From NCBI GenBank assembly GCA_964565765.1, contig CAZMGF010000009.1, positions 1 through 64,000 of the forward strand: 64,000 nucleotides of DNA. The letters are read 5' to 3'. Position 1 is the stretch's first letter; every line of letters begins with the position of its first letter. The notes beneath the pieces are model-generated. The model had not been told where the DNA came from. It did no database searches and saw only the letters and a program-made list of their open reading frames with translations. This document shows positions 8,916-17,689 of the stretch, piece after piece. The stretch comes from Bog-1181 sp964565765 (GTDB lineage: Bacteria > Oederibacteriota > PGYV01 > Palsa-1178). The position numbers and the translations under genes were made by a program.

Positions 8916-9380
8916 ATGGGCGGCAACATGAAGGACGAGATAAAAGACGGGGAACTTCTGGTACCAAAAGAGCGCAGGGACTATCCAAGGGTGGCGGTTA
9001 ATGTAAGGGTCAAATACCGCATCCTTGAAAATGACGAGGCTGACCAGGCACTTGTAAAACATTTTGATCCTGAAAAGATATTCACCTCATGCCGCGAGTG
9101 CGACGTGGTAAATGTCTCCACATCCGGGCTGCTCATGTACACTGAAGAGGTTCTTGCCGATAAAAGCTTTGTGGCGATAAATATGGTCCTGCCGCTGCCC
9201 GGCCTCTCGTGCTCGTGCAAGGCCATAGCCGAAGTGATACGCTGCGACAAAGAGGATAAAAAATATCTGGTGGCCCTGAAATTCCTGAAGGTCATCCACC
9301 ACGACCTCAATAAATTCAAATATATGACCCTGACGGACCTGCTCGACATCCACGGCGGGGAAAACATAAAGCTGGGGTAA
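8916..9380 (+). CDS. PilZ domain protein, tandem paralogue
   Basis: 154 residues, homologous over its length to the preceding gene. R-D-Y-P-R near residue 24 and NVSTSG are the two c-di-GMP contact motifs. It shares the C-terminal helical tail (HHDLNKFKYMTLTDLLDI) with its neighbour, which suggests a lineage-specific PilZ subfamily in which the tail matters. The start is the ATG after a CAAGGGG ribosome binding site. No membrane segment. The pair probably arose by tandem duplication. Confidence 0.85.
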   Translation: MGGNMKDEIKDGELLVPKERRDYPRVAVNVRVKYRILENDEADQALVKHFDPEKIFTSCRECDVVNVSTSGLLMYTEEVLADKSFVAINMVLPLPGLSCSCKAIAEVIRCDKEDKKYLVALKFLKVIHHDLNKFKYMTLTDLLDIHGGENIKLG

Positions 9381-9393
9381 ACCTCTTTCCCAT

Positions 9394-9422
9394 TTGACTT
9401 CCAAAAACCCTTAATATATAAT
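9394..9422 (+). promoter_or_regulatory. Sigma-70-type promoter
   Basis: TTGACT at 9394-9399 and TATAAT at 9417-9422 with 17 bp spacing, 39 bases before the nucleotidyltransferase start; a GGAGGG ribosome binding site follows. Confidence 0.75.
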
Positions 9423-9461
9423 AATTTTAAGGTTTAAATTATATATGACGCGGAGGGTTTA

Positions 9462-11969
9462 ATGAAAGCTATTATACTGGCAGGAGGGTTCGGAACCCGC
9501 TTAAGGCCTCTCACGGCGAACATCCCAAAACCAATGGCCCCTGTAATGAACACGCCGATGCTCGAACACATCATCAACCTGATAAAAAAACATGGCATCA
9601 CAGACATAACAATGATGCTCTATTTCCAGCCCGAGGTTATTTCCGGCTATTTCAGGGACGGCGCTGATTTCGGGGTTAAGATAAGCTACCTCATATCCGA
9701 CAGCGACCTGGGAACCGCCGGATGCATCACGCTGGCAAAAGACAGGATGAAAGATGATGATTTTATAATTGTATCCGGGGATGTGCTTACAAATTTCAAC
9801 CTTGCCGAAGCCATTGAGTTCCACAAAAAGAACTCGGCCACCGGCACAATCGTCCTTACAAAAACCACGGACCCGCTCCGTTACGGAATCGTTATTACAG
9901 AAAAAGACGGCAGGGTGAAAAGGCTACTTGAAAAACCATCCTGGGGAGAGGTTTTTTCCGACACAATCAATACCGGCATTTATGTATTTTCACCCAGGGT
10001 TTATGATTTTATCCCGTCGGGTGTGGATTATGATTTTTCCAAGCAGCTTTTTCCTGATTTGCTCTCCAGGGGTGAAAAACTTTACGGCTTTACAGGCGAA
10101 GGGTACTGGAAGGATATAGGCACCCTGGCTGAATACCGCCAGGTACATGAGGACATCTTAAACGGCGAAATTGACTGCGACATCAAGGGCGAACGCAAGG
10201 GAAAGATCGGCCGTGATGTATGGGTCGGAAAAGATGTAAAAATTAGCCCCAAGGCAAAACTCAAGGACTCTGTTGTAATCGGCTCCAATGTGACCATTGA
10301 AGAAGGGGCGGAGATAGCAAATTCAGTCATCGGCGACAACGTTTATATCGACAGCGGCGCAAAGATAGTGCGCTCCATAATATGGAACAACAACACCATA
10401 GAAAAAGAAGTTGATATCAAGGAAGCTGTCATCGGCAATAACAACAAGATACGCTATAAGGCATATATAGGGGTCGGAGCGGTAATTTCCGATAATTGTT
10501 TTATCGGCAAGGAAGCTGTCATTAAACCGGAAGTAAAACTGTGGCCCAATAAAAAGGTCGATGATTTTTCAGTTGTGTCTTCATCCATGATACAGGGTGA
10601 GAGATGGTCAAACAGGCTTTTTGACATTTACGGCATCACGTCAATGGCCAATATCGAGCTCACCCCGGAAATAGGGGCGAAGATCGGCGCGGCATACGGC
10701 TCAACCCTTAAAAAGGGGAGCTATATACTTATTTCACGCGACTATCACAGGGCCTCTTTTATGATAGAACGTTCAATCATGTCCGGTATACTTTCAACCG
10801 GGGTAAACATTTATGATTTCCGCATAATGCCCCTGCCGGTTACAAAGTTCGTGGCAAAAACCCTGAAAGTGGCGGGCGGCCTTCATATCAGGAAATCTCC
10901 CTATGACGAAAAGATGCTTGATATAAAATTCTTTGACGCGGACGGCCTTGATATAGGGCTGGGGCAGAAAAAGTCAGTTGAGAATTATTTTTTCAGGGAG
11001 GAATTCCGCAGGGCCGAGAACGACGCGGTCGGAATCATTTCATACCCGCCCCGCGCCCTTGAATATTACAACGACGGATTCATGAAATCAGTGGATTTTG
11101 AAAAGATAAAAAAACGCAGGTTCAGGGTGATAATAGATTATTCATTTTCCAACGCCCTTAATATTTTCCCATCAATACTCGGGGAACTTGACTGCGAGGT
11201 CATAGCCTTAAACGGCTATAACGACGAAAAAAAGCTCACCAGGTCCAATGAAAAATTTGAGGATTCGCTGGAAAAAATAGGCGAAATGGTAAAAACACTC
11301 AAGGCTGACGCGGGCATAATGATTGACGCCGGGGCGCAGAAGATATTTATTGTTGATGATTCCGGCCGCGTGCTTATAGATGACGACGCGCTGCTTGTGA
11401 TGTCAAAATTATTTTTAATGTCGAACAAGGGTGCCACAATAGCTGTCCCTGTAAATGTGGCAACAGCCGTTGACAGGGCCATTGAGGCTGACGGCGGCAG
11501 GGCAATGAGAGTGGGAACAAGCTACCGCGCCATGATGACCGCGGCAAATTCCAAAAAAGCCGATTTTGTCATGGAGGAAAAAGGGGGATATATTTTCTCC
11601 GCTTTCCAGCCCACTTTTGACGCCATGATGTCGGCCGTAAAATTCCTTGAATACCTGGCGGCCTACGGAAAACCCCTTTCCACACTGGTGGATACAATAC
11701 CATCATTTATAAAGCTTGTGGATTCAGTGGTTGTACCGTGGGAGAAGCGCGGCCATGTAATGAAAGAGCTTGTGGCCCTAAAAGACAACAATACCGACGG
11801 CGATATAGAGGGTATACAGTTCAAAGAGGGGGATTCAAGGGTCCTTATAATACCGGACAACGACAGGCCCGTTTTCCAGATATATGTCGAGGCAAAAACA
11901 AAACAGGCGGCCAGGGCCCTCCTGGAAAAGAACAAAAAATTCCTGAACAGATTTGTTGAAAAAATTTAG
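9462..11969 (+). CDS. Sugar-1-phosphate nucleotidyltransferase fused to a degenerate phosphomannomutase-like domain
   Basis: 835 residues. Domain 1 (1-235) is a nucleotidyltransferase with AGGFGTRLRPLT and the IPKPM Lys motif, typical of mannose-1-phosphate guanylyltransferases. Domain 2 (about 250-370) is a left-handed beta-helix of hexapeptide repeats. Domain 3 (about 385-835) has the alpha-D-phosphohexomutase fold. In domain 3 the usual phosphoserine loop T-A-S-H-N-P is GGLHIRKSP (472-480) and the metal loop D-G-D-A-D-R is DAGAQK (622-627), so mutase activity is doubtful. Similar long fusions with a changed mutase loop are known in cyanobacteria and other bacteria. Likely role: making GDP-mannose or a related NDP-sugar for envelope glycans. 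Own promoter upstream and a terminator downstream make it monocistronic. Confidence 0.88.
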   Translation: MKAIILAGGFGTRLRPLTANIPKPMAPVMNTPMLEHIINLIKKHGITDITMMLYFQPEVISGYFRDGADFGVKISYLISDSDLGTAGCITLAKDRMKDDDFIIVSGDVLTNFNLAEAIEFHKKNSATGTIVLTKTTDPLRYGIVITEKDGRVKRLLEKPSWGEVFSDTINTGIYVFSPRVYDFIPSGVDYDFSKQLFPDLLSRGEKLYGFTGEGYWKDIGTLAEYRQVHEDILNGEIDCDIKGERKGKIGRDVWVGKDVKISPKAKLKDSVVIGSNVTIEEGAEIANSVIGDNVYIDSGAKIVRSIIWNNNTIEKEVDIKEAVIGNNNKIRYKAYIGVGAVISDNCFIGKEAVIKPEVKLWPNKKVDDFSVVSSSMIQGERWSNRLFDIYGITSMANIELTPEIGAKIGAAYGSTLKKGSYILISRDYHRASFMIERSIMSGILSTGVNIYDFRIMPLPVTKFVAKTLKVAGGLHIRKSPYDEKMLDIKFFDADGLDIGLGQKKSVENYFFREEFRRAENDAVGIISYPPRALEYYNDGFMKSVDFEKIKKRRFRVIIDYSFSNALNIFPSILGELDCEVIALNGYNDEKKLTRSNEKFEDSLEKIGEMVKTLKADAGIMIDAGAQKIFIVDDSGRVLIDDDALLVMSKLFLMSNKGATIAVPVNVATAVDRAIEADGGRAMRVGTSYRAMMTAANSKKADFVMEEKGGYIFSAFQPTFDAMMSAVKFLEYLAAYGKPLSTLVDTIPSFIKLVDSVVVPWEKRGHVMKELVALKDNNTDGDIEGIQFKEGDSRVLIIPDNDRPVFQIYVEAKTKQAARALLEKNKKFLNRFVEKI

Positions 11970-12036
11970 CCGCGCGGGACGCGTAAAAAATATATAGAAA
12001 TGTGGATGAAAATTTGTTAAATTATAGCGTCTTACC

Positions 12037-12060
12037 AAAAAGGCTTTGCCGCCTTTTTTT
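12037..12060 (+). terminator. Rho-independent terminator
   Basis: Stem AAAAAGGC / GCCTTTTT around a six-base loop TTTGCC, running into a T-tract that continues as TTATTTT. It lies 67 bases after the nucleotidyltransferase stop. Confidence 0.75.
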
Positions 12061-12082
12061 ATTTTCAGGGCCGATAAAAATT

Positions 12083-12099
12083 CCGGCGCATGGCGCCGG
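12083..12099 (+). promoter_or_regulatory. GC-rich hairpin in the leader of the kinase-transketolase gene
   Basis: CCGGCGC / GCGCCGG, seven base pairs around an ATG loop, placed nine bases before the AGGAGC ribosome binding site. It has no T-tract. It could affect translation or mRNA stability of the fusion gene; no function is proven. Confidence 0.4.
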
Positions 12100-12117
12100 T
12101 AAATCATTAGGAGCACA

Positions 12118-13899
12118 ATGAAAGATACAATCGCGGTAATAGGAAGCGTAAACCTTGATATACTTGTAAGGACACAGTCAATGCCCGAGCGCGGGGAGAC
12201 CATTTCAGGGGATGAGGTTTATTTCCTGCCCGGGGGCAAAGGGGCCAACCAGGCCGTATCCATAGCAAGGCTGGGGAAAAAAGTAAATTTTATAGCCAAA
12301 ACAGGCAGCGACGCCGTGCCGGGCGACCCGCTGAAAAACCTTAACCACCCCAATATAAACCTGCAGTATATGATAAGGGACAAGAAATTAAACACCGGCA
12401 TTGCCATGGTGAACACGACCGGAAAAAAAGGCAACAAGGTCACCTGGTACACCGGAGCCAATGGGGAACTTTCCCCGGAAGATATTGAAAAGGCCGAAGA
12501 GGCGATTATCGGCTCCTCAATGGTGCTTGTCTGCACCGAGCTGCCGTTGAAAACCGTTAAAAAGGCTGTGGAACTCGCCAGGAAAAACAACAAGAAAACA
12601 ATAATCAGCGTGGGGGCCCTCACTGGCAAAAAAAGGGAGGATGTAATGTCCCTCCTTCAGGGCTGCTACCTTATAGTAATGAATGAAAAAGAGGGCGGCT
12701 ACCTTTCCAACAGGGTTATATCACATATGGAAACGGGCAACCTTACTGGCAAAGAACTTCTTGCCCGCGGAGTTGAAAACGTAATTATAACAATGGGGCG
12801 CGAGGCCCTTCTGGTAAACGCAAAAGGGGCCGAAGTGTTCCCCGGCTATGGAGTAAAGGTTGTCGACACGATAGGCGGCGGGGACGCTTTTGCCGGAGCG
12901 CTTGCGGTCGCCCTGCTTGAGGGAAAAACAATACAGGACGCCGTGGAATACGCCAACGCCTCGGGTGCGATGAATTCCACAAGCACGGGCGCGCAGGAAG
13001 GCATGCCCGGGCGCGCTGAGCTTGACAAATTTTTCGGGTCAAGAAGCGGCATGGGGGGACATTACAGGGATTATAATGACACCATAAAAATGCTTGAAAA
13101 GCGCACCAATAAGATGCGCGTGAATATAATAAAAATGTTGGGCTGCGCGAGATCTGGCCATCCGGGCGGATCCCTTTCAGCCATAGACGTTGTATCGACC
13201 CTTTATCTTCATACAATGAACGTGGACCCGAAAAATCCGAAAATGGAAGGGCGCGATAAATTCGTCCTTTCAAAGGGGCACGGAGCTCCGGCGCTTTACA
13301 CGGCGCTTGCGGAAGCAGGATTTTTTCCGGAAGAGAAACTGTGGCAGCTGAGAAAAATTGGGGGCGGACTTTCCGGCCATCCGGATATGAAAAAAACACC
13401 GGGCGTGGACATGACAACGGGCTCGCTCGGGCAGGGGCTCTCTGTTGCCAACGGCATGGCCATGGCGGCGAAATTAAAAGGGCTGCCAACAAGGGTTTAT
13501 GTGATGATGGGCGACGGCGAAATGCAGGAGGGGCAAATATGGGAAGCGGCAATGACCTCGTATCACAGGCGGCTTGACAATGTCTGCGCCATACTTGATT
13601 ACAACGGCCTTCAGATAGACGGCTCCATCGGCGAGGTAAAATCAGGGCTCGAACCGCTTGTGGAAAAATGGAAGGCCTTTAACTGGAACGTCATAGAAAT
13701 AGACGGACATAATTACGAGCAGATTATTGAGGCATTTGACGCGGCAAAGGAAGTAAAAGGGCTGCCGAGCATCGTAATCGCAAGGACGGTGAAAGGAAAG
13801 GGAATATCATTCATGGAAAGAAAAGTGGAATACCACGGCGTGGCGCCGACTCCGGACGAAGAGTCTCGCGCGTTAAAAGAACTGGGATGCGGTGAGTGA
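12118..13899 (+). CDS. PfkB/ribokinase-family sugar kinase fused to transketolase N-terminal subunit
   Basis: 593 residues in one uninterrupted frame. Residues 1 to about 305 are a PfkB kinase: GSVNLDILV at the N-terminus, PGGKGANQAVSIARLG (substrate-binding signature), and DTIGGGDAF at 250-258, where D256 is the catalytic base; the usual GAGD is GGGD. From about 315 a complete transketolase N-terminal subunit follows: H348 in GHPGGS, the thiamine diphosphate motif G465-D-G-E468 and its partner DYNGLQIDG. Likely activities: phosphorylation of a sugar (ribose is the best guess) and, with the next gene, transketolase in the pentose phosphate cycle. A Met at 312 could in principle allow separate translation of the transketolase half, but no ribosome binding site precedes it. 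The fusion itself is unusual. Confidence 0.88.
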   Translation: MKDTIAVIGSVNLDILVRTQSMPERGETISGDEVYFLPGGKGANQAVSIARLGKKVNFIAKTGSDAVPGDPLKNLNHPNINLQYMIRDKKLNTGIAMVNTTGKKGNKVTWYTGANGELSPEDIEKAEEAIIGSSMVLVCTELPLKTVKKAVELARKNNKKTIISVGALTGKKREDVMSLLQGCYLIVMNEKEGGYLSNRVISHMETGNLTGKELLARGVENVIITMGREALLVNAKGAEVFPGYGVKVVDTIGGGDAFAGALAVALLEGKTIQDAVEYANASGAMNSTSTGAQEGMPGRAELDKFFGSRSGMGGHYRDYNDTIKMLEKRTNKMRVNIIKMLGCARSGHPGGSLSAIDVVSTLYLHTMNVDPKNPKMEGRDKFVLSKGHGAPALYTALAEAGFFPEEKLWQLRKIGGGLSGHPDMKKTPGVDMTTGSLGQGLSVANGMAMAAKLKGLPTRVYVMMGDGEMQEGQIWEAAMTSYHRRLDNVCAILDYNGLQIDGSIGEVKSGLEPLVEKWKAFNWNVIEIDGHNYEQIIEAFDAAKEVKGLPSIVIARTVKGKGISFMERKVEYHGVAPTPDEESRALKELGCGE

Positions 13900-13900
13900 C

Positions 13901-14860
13901 ATGGCAAAAACATCAATGCGCGGGGTTTACGGGGAAACGCTTGTAAAGCTCGGGGCAAAAAACAAAAACATAGTGGTGCTTGACGCGGACCTGGCGAAAT
14001 CCACACAGACAGGGAAATTCGGAAAGGCATACCCGGACCGTTTTTTTGACATGGGCATCGCCGAGCAGGACATGATAGGCACAGCCGCTGGTCTCGCTGC
14101 CGCGGGCATGAATCCGTTCGCCTCCACATTTGCGATGTTCGGCTCGGGCAGGCCGTGGGAGCAGATAAGAAACTCGGTGGCATACCCCAACCTTCCGGTA
14201 AAAATAGTTGTGACCCACGCGGGGATTTCAGTCGGCGAGGACGGCCCCACACACCAGGCATGCGAGGATATATCAATAATGCGCTCCATACCAAACATGA
14301 AAGTTGTGGCGCCGGCGGATTCGGTTGAGACGGAAAAGCTCATAGAATATCTTGCCGATTATTACGATTCGCCCGTATATGTCAGGCTCACCAGGATGAA
14401 TACCGATGTGGTTTTCGGGGCGGATTATAAGTTCAAATTTGGAAAAGGCATCGTTATGAAAAGGGGGGGCGACATAACCATAATATCCACGGGCGTAATG
14501 CTTTTTCAGGCGCTTGCCGCTGCTGAAATATTAAAGGCAAAAAAGATATCCGCTGAAGTAATTCACATGCCGACTATAAAACCGCTGGATGAAAAGCTGG
14601 TTATTGCCTCGGCCAAAAAGACGGGGAAAATAATAACAATTGAGGAACACTCTATTATAGGAGGGCTCGGCTCGGCTGTTGCCGAGGTAATATCTGAAAA
14701 ATCACCTGTTTTACTCAAAAGAATGGGGATAATGGACATGTTCGCCGAGTCAGGCGCGCCTGAGGCCCTTTTTGAAAAATACGGACTTACAGAAAAGCAT
14801 ATAGCCGCGGCCGCTGCGGCGATGCTCAGGCCCAAAACAAGGAAAAAGGCCAAAAGATAA
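13901..14860 (+). CDS. Transketolase C-terminal subunit
   Basis: 319 residues from the ATG at 13901; a GTG nine bases upstream, overlapping the previous gene, is a possible alternative. It covers the pyrimidine-binding domain (LDADLAKSTQTG, DMGIAEQDMIG with the thiamine-activating Glu) and the C-terminal transketolase domain (about 200-319). Together with the preceding fusion protein it makes a split transketolase, the arrangement common in bacteria and archaea that lack the single-chain enzyme. Role: transfer of two-carbon units between ketose and aldose phosphates. The genes are adjacent or overlapping, so production is coupled. The tail is Lys/Arg-rich. Confidence 0.92.
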   Translation: MAKTSMRGVYGETLVKLGAKNKNIVVLDADLAKSTQTGKFGKAYPDRFFDMGIAEQDMIGTAAGLAAAGMNPFASTFAMFGSGRPWEQIRNSVAYPNLPVKIVVTHAGISVGEDGPTHQACEDISIMRSIPNMKVVAPADSVETEKLIEYLADYYDSPVYVRLTRMNTDVVFGADYKFKFGKGIVMKRGGDITIISTGVMLFQALAAAEILKAKKISAEVIHMPTIKPLDEKLVIASAKKTGKIITIEEHSIIGGLGSAVAEVISEKSPVLLKRMGIMDMFAESGAPEALFEKYGLTEKHIAAAAAAMLRPKTRKKAKR

Positions 14861-14867
14861 TAAACCC

Positions 14868-14897
14868 TTGTATTTCGCTCCAAATATATGGTATTAT
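14868..14897 (+). promoter_or_regulatory. Probable sigma-70-type promoter of secDF
   Basis: TTGTAT at 14868-14873 and TATTAT at 14892-14897, 18 bp apart, 67 bases before secD. Confidence 0.45.
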
Positions 14898-14964
14898 ATG
14901 CCATTATTTTTACGCAAATCACCGGCGGTGAAAAACCGCCTGATTATTTCCAGGGAGGATTTTT

Positions 14965-16305
14965 ATGCAGAGAAGGATGCAAATAACGGCTTTTATAACT
15001 CTTGTTCTGATAATTTTTTCAATTGTCAATCTGAACCCGCCTTTTGACAAAAAAGACAGCCAGGGCAATATTATAGAAAAGGGAAAAATAAAGCTGGGCC
15101 TTGACTTGCAGGGGGGCATGTACCTTAAACTTGCCATTGATACCGACAAGATGCCCGCCAATGTAAAACTTGAAGAAGCGGTTTCCCGCGCCCTTGAGAT
15201 TTTAAGGAACAGGATAGACGCCCTTGGAGTGGCAGAACCGCTTATCACAAGGGAAGGCGACAAGTATATAGTTGTGCAGCTGCCGGGCGTCAAGGACCCG
15301 GAGAGGGCCCTCAATATAATAGGAAAGACAGCCCTTCTTGAATTCAAGATGGCGGACGAGCGTGATAAGATATCCGAGATGACCGATGCGGCCGGCAACA
15401 CTGTTGCCTCAAAAATACCCGAAGGCGTAATGGTTCTCGCGGACAAGGAAGGCAACAGAACCCCGATATTCACAAAGGACCTTTTGACCGGAAACGACCT
15501 GGTTGATGCGAAGGTTCAGATGGGTACCTACGGCACGCCAGTGGTATGGTTCAAGTTTTCCCCCGAGGGCGGAAGAAAATTCGCCGAACTTACCGGGGAT
15601 AATGTCGGAAAAAAACTGGCTATCATACTTGACGACAAGGTATATTCGGATCCGGTCATCAAGACAAGAATTTCTGGCGGCGAGGGAATCATCGAGGGAA
15701 ACTTCAACCTTGACGACGCCAAGGATTTATCGCTGGTGCTGCGCGCGGGCGCGCTTCCGGCGCCGGTCAAAATTATAAATAAATATGTGGTCGGGCCGTC
15801 GCTCGGCGCGGACTCTATCGCGAAAGGGCAGAAATCAATAATCATAGGCGCGCTTGTGGTCGTATGCTTCATGGCCTTTTATTACGGAGTATCAGGCCTC
15901 ATAGCGGATTTTGCCCTGATATTCAACGTGCTCTTCGTTCTTGGAATACTCGCGGCATTAAACGCCACTCTCACATTGCCGGGTATCGCCGGCTTGACCC
16001 TTACCATTGGTATTGCGGTTGACGCGAACGTACTTATCCTTGAGAGAATCAGGGAGGAAATGCGCGCCGGTAAGACAATACGCGCGGCCATTGACGCGGG
16101 TTATCACAGGGCCTGGCTCACGATTCTTGACGCGCACATTACTTCGCTTATTACAGCGGCGATCCTTTTCCAGTTCGGAACCGGCGCCATACGCGGTTTT
16201 GCCGTTACGCTTTTCTGGGGGCTTTTAATATCCCTCTTCACGGCTTTCTTTATAACACAGTCAATATTTGACCTTAGAAAACAATACAAGACATTAAGCA
16301 TATAA
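14965..16305 (+). CDS. secD: Protein translocase subunit SecD
   Basis: 446 residues. One N-terminal membrane segment (about 9-24), the SecD signature GLDLQGGMYLKL (about 46-57), a large periplasmic P1 region, and five C-terminal membrane helices with GIAGLTLTIGIAVDANVLI (about 338-356) carrying the Asp needed for proton-driven action. Family knowledge: SecD and SecF use the proton motive force to pull proteins through SecYEG. A CCAGGGAGG ribosome binding site precedes the ATG. No yajC gene is beside it. Demand for export is expected to be high given the giant exported proteins in the window. Confidence 0.96.
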   Translation: MQRRMQITAFITLVLIIFSIVNLNPPFDKKDSQGNIIEKGKIKLGLDLQGGMYLKLAIDTDKMPANVKLEEAVSRALEILRNRIDALGVAEPLITREGDKYIVVQLPGVKDPERALNIIGKTALLEFKMADERDKISEMTDAAGNTVASKIPEGVMVLADKEGNRTPIFTKDLLTGNDLVDAKVQMGTYGTPVVWFKFSPEGGRKFAELTGDNVGKKLAIILDDKVYSDPVIKTRISGGEGIIEGNFNLDDAKDLSLVLRAGALPAPVKIINKYVVGPSLGADSIAKGQKSIIIGALVVVCFMAFYYGVSGLIADFALIFNVLFVLGILAALNATLTLPGIAGLTLTIGIAVDANVLILERIREEMRAGKTIRAAIDAGYHRAWLTILDAHITSLITAAILFQFGTGAIRGFAVTLFWGLLISLFTAFFITQSIFDLRKQYKTLSI

Positions 16306-16317
16306 CGGAGGAAAACA

Positions 16318-17241
16318 ATGATTGAAATAATCAAGAATACAAAGCTGAACTTTATAGGGGCCAGAAAAGTAACATATATAATATCGGCGCTGCTGGTATT
16401 AAACGGCCTCTGGGCGGTTTATAAAATTGCCACGGGCCAGGCCAGGATGGGGCTGGATTTCACGGGCGGCATAAGCGTGCAGGTGCAGTTCAAGAAAGAT
16501 GTCAAAGTTGACGATGTGCGCGGCGTGTTAAACAAGGCAAAGATGAACCAGGCTGTAATACAGCAGATAGGAGAGCCGGCGGATAAAGTTTTTCTCATCA
16601 GGGTCGGCACGCAGGAACTTTCCGGCGAGAACGCGTCAGGAACCCTTACCCAGATGCTCAAAACCGAAACAGGCGACAATGATATGGCCGTCCTTGAGCA
16701 GAATGAAATAGGAGGGTTGGTCAGCTCGCAGTTGAAAGAAAAGGCCTTTTACGCGGTCTTCTGGGCGCTCTTCGCGATACTTATTTATATATGGATAAGG
16801 TTCCAGCTCAAATTTGCGATAGCCGCCACAATTGCCACGCTTCACGATGTCCTTGCGGTGCTTGGCATACTTGTGCTGTTAAATAAGGAAGTCGACCTGC
16901 TCGTTATAACATCACTGCTTACCATAGCGGGATATTCACTCACCGATACCGTCGTGGTTTTTGACAGGATAAGGGAAAACATGAAACATATCCTTAAAAC
17001 CACATATCAGGACCTTGTCAATGTTTCTATAAATGAGGTTTTGAGCAGGACCATAATCACTTCATTCACCACATTTTCAGTTGCCATGTGCCTTTTTCTC
17101 TTCGGCGGAAATGTGCTGCATACCTTTTCACTTGCCATGGTAATAGGCGTTGTGGTCGGCACATACTCATCGGATTTTCTGGCCTCTCCCATAGTCGTGG
17201 ACTGGGAAAATTATGAGAGAAAAAACAGAACCGGGAAATAA
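16318..17241 (+). CDS. secF: Protein translocase subunit SecF
   Basis: 307 residues, 12 bases after secD with an ACGGAGGAAA ribosome binding site between. N-terminal membrane segment (about 20-38), then GLDFTGGISVQVQF, the SecF version of the P1 motif, and five membrane helices with LTIAGYSLTDTVVVFDRIRE (about 202-221), where the conserved Asp lies. It forms the SecDF complex with its neighbour in the inner membrane. Typical length and order. Confidence 0.96.
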   Translation: MIEIIKNTKLNFIGARKVTYIISALLVLNGLWAVYKIATGQARMGLDFTGGISVQVQFKKDVKVDDVRGVLNKAKMNQAVIQQIGEPADKVFLIRVGTQELSGENASGTLTQMLKTETGDNDMAVLEQNEIGGLVSSQLKEKAFYAVFWALFAILIYIWIRFQLKFAIAATIATLHDVLAVLGILVLLNKEVDLLVITSLLTIAGYSLTDTVVVFDRIRENMKHILKTTYQDLVNVSINEVLSRTIITSFTTFSVAMCLFLFGGNVLHTFSLAMVIGVVVGTYSSDFLASPIVVDWENYERKNRTGK

Positions 17242-17269
17242 ATAAAATAAAACAACGGGGTGCTTTTTT

Positions 17270-17689
17270 ATGGCCGCAGTAATATTACCCGTGATAATTG
17301 TATTGAGCCTTGCGGCGGCTTATGTAAAAAATCACGCCCTCCGTTTTATCCTTCTTATAACTTCAGATTCGGTGTGCTCCGCTCTGCTTGCATTGAGCGG
17401 CTCTCCCGCAGGCGCGGTGGGTATTTTTATAATTTCAGGATTTGTCATTAATATAATCATTATGGCTGTTGTGCCTGACGGTAAAATATTGTTTTCATTG
17501 CGGGACCTGCCGGCTGCATTGTGCGGTGCGGCGGCTGTCGCCGCTATATCCGCCGCGGCAGCCGCTGTGAAACCGGCCCTTTTTCTGATACCGGGAGTTA
17601 ATCCGGCGGTTATATTCCCGCTTTTTTGTATTTTGTTTACAGCCGGTTATTTTATTATCCGGGAAAGCCATGGAGGCGTGAATGACTGA
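17270..17689 (+). CDS. Unassigned membrane protein, about four helices
   Basis: 139 residues, almost wholly hydrophobic, with about four to five membrane helices (roughly 2-18, 28-50, 50-68, 83-103, 113-131). I do not recognise the family with certainty. It is the first of five membrane genes packed with overlaps; its stop overlaps the next start by eight bases. Size and position relative to the next two genes recall MnhB/MbhD-type subunits of Mrp antiporters and membrane hydrogenases, but this is a guess from layout. It follows secF by 28 bases and may be read from the same transcript. Confidence 0.6.
   Translation: MAAVILPVIIVLSLAAAYVKNHALRFILLITSDSVCSALLALSGSPAGAVGIFIISGFVINIIIMAVVPDGKILFSLRDLPAALCGAAAVAAISAAAAAVKPALFLIPGVNPAVIFPLFCILFTAGYFIIRESHGGVND

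Noticed and set aside
13030..13070. Frameshift or sequencing error causing the kinase-transketolase fusion
   Set aside because: Frame is open through the junction with a normal linker and both halves complete; no evidence of an error, although reads should be checked.
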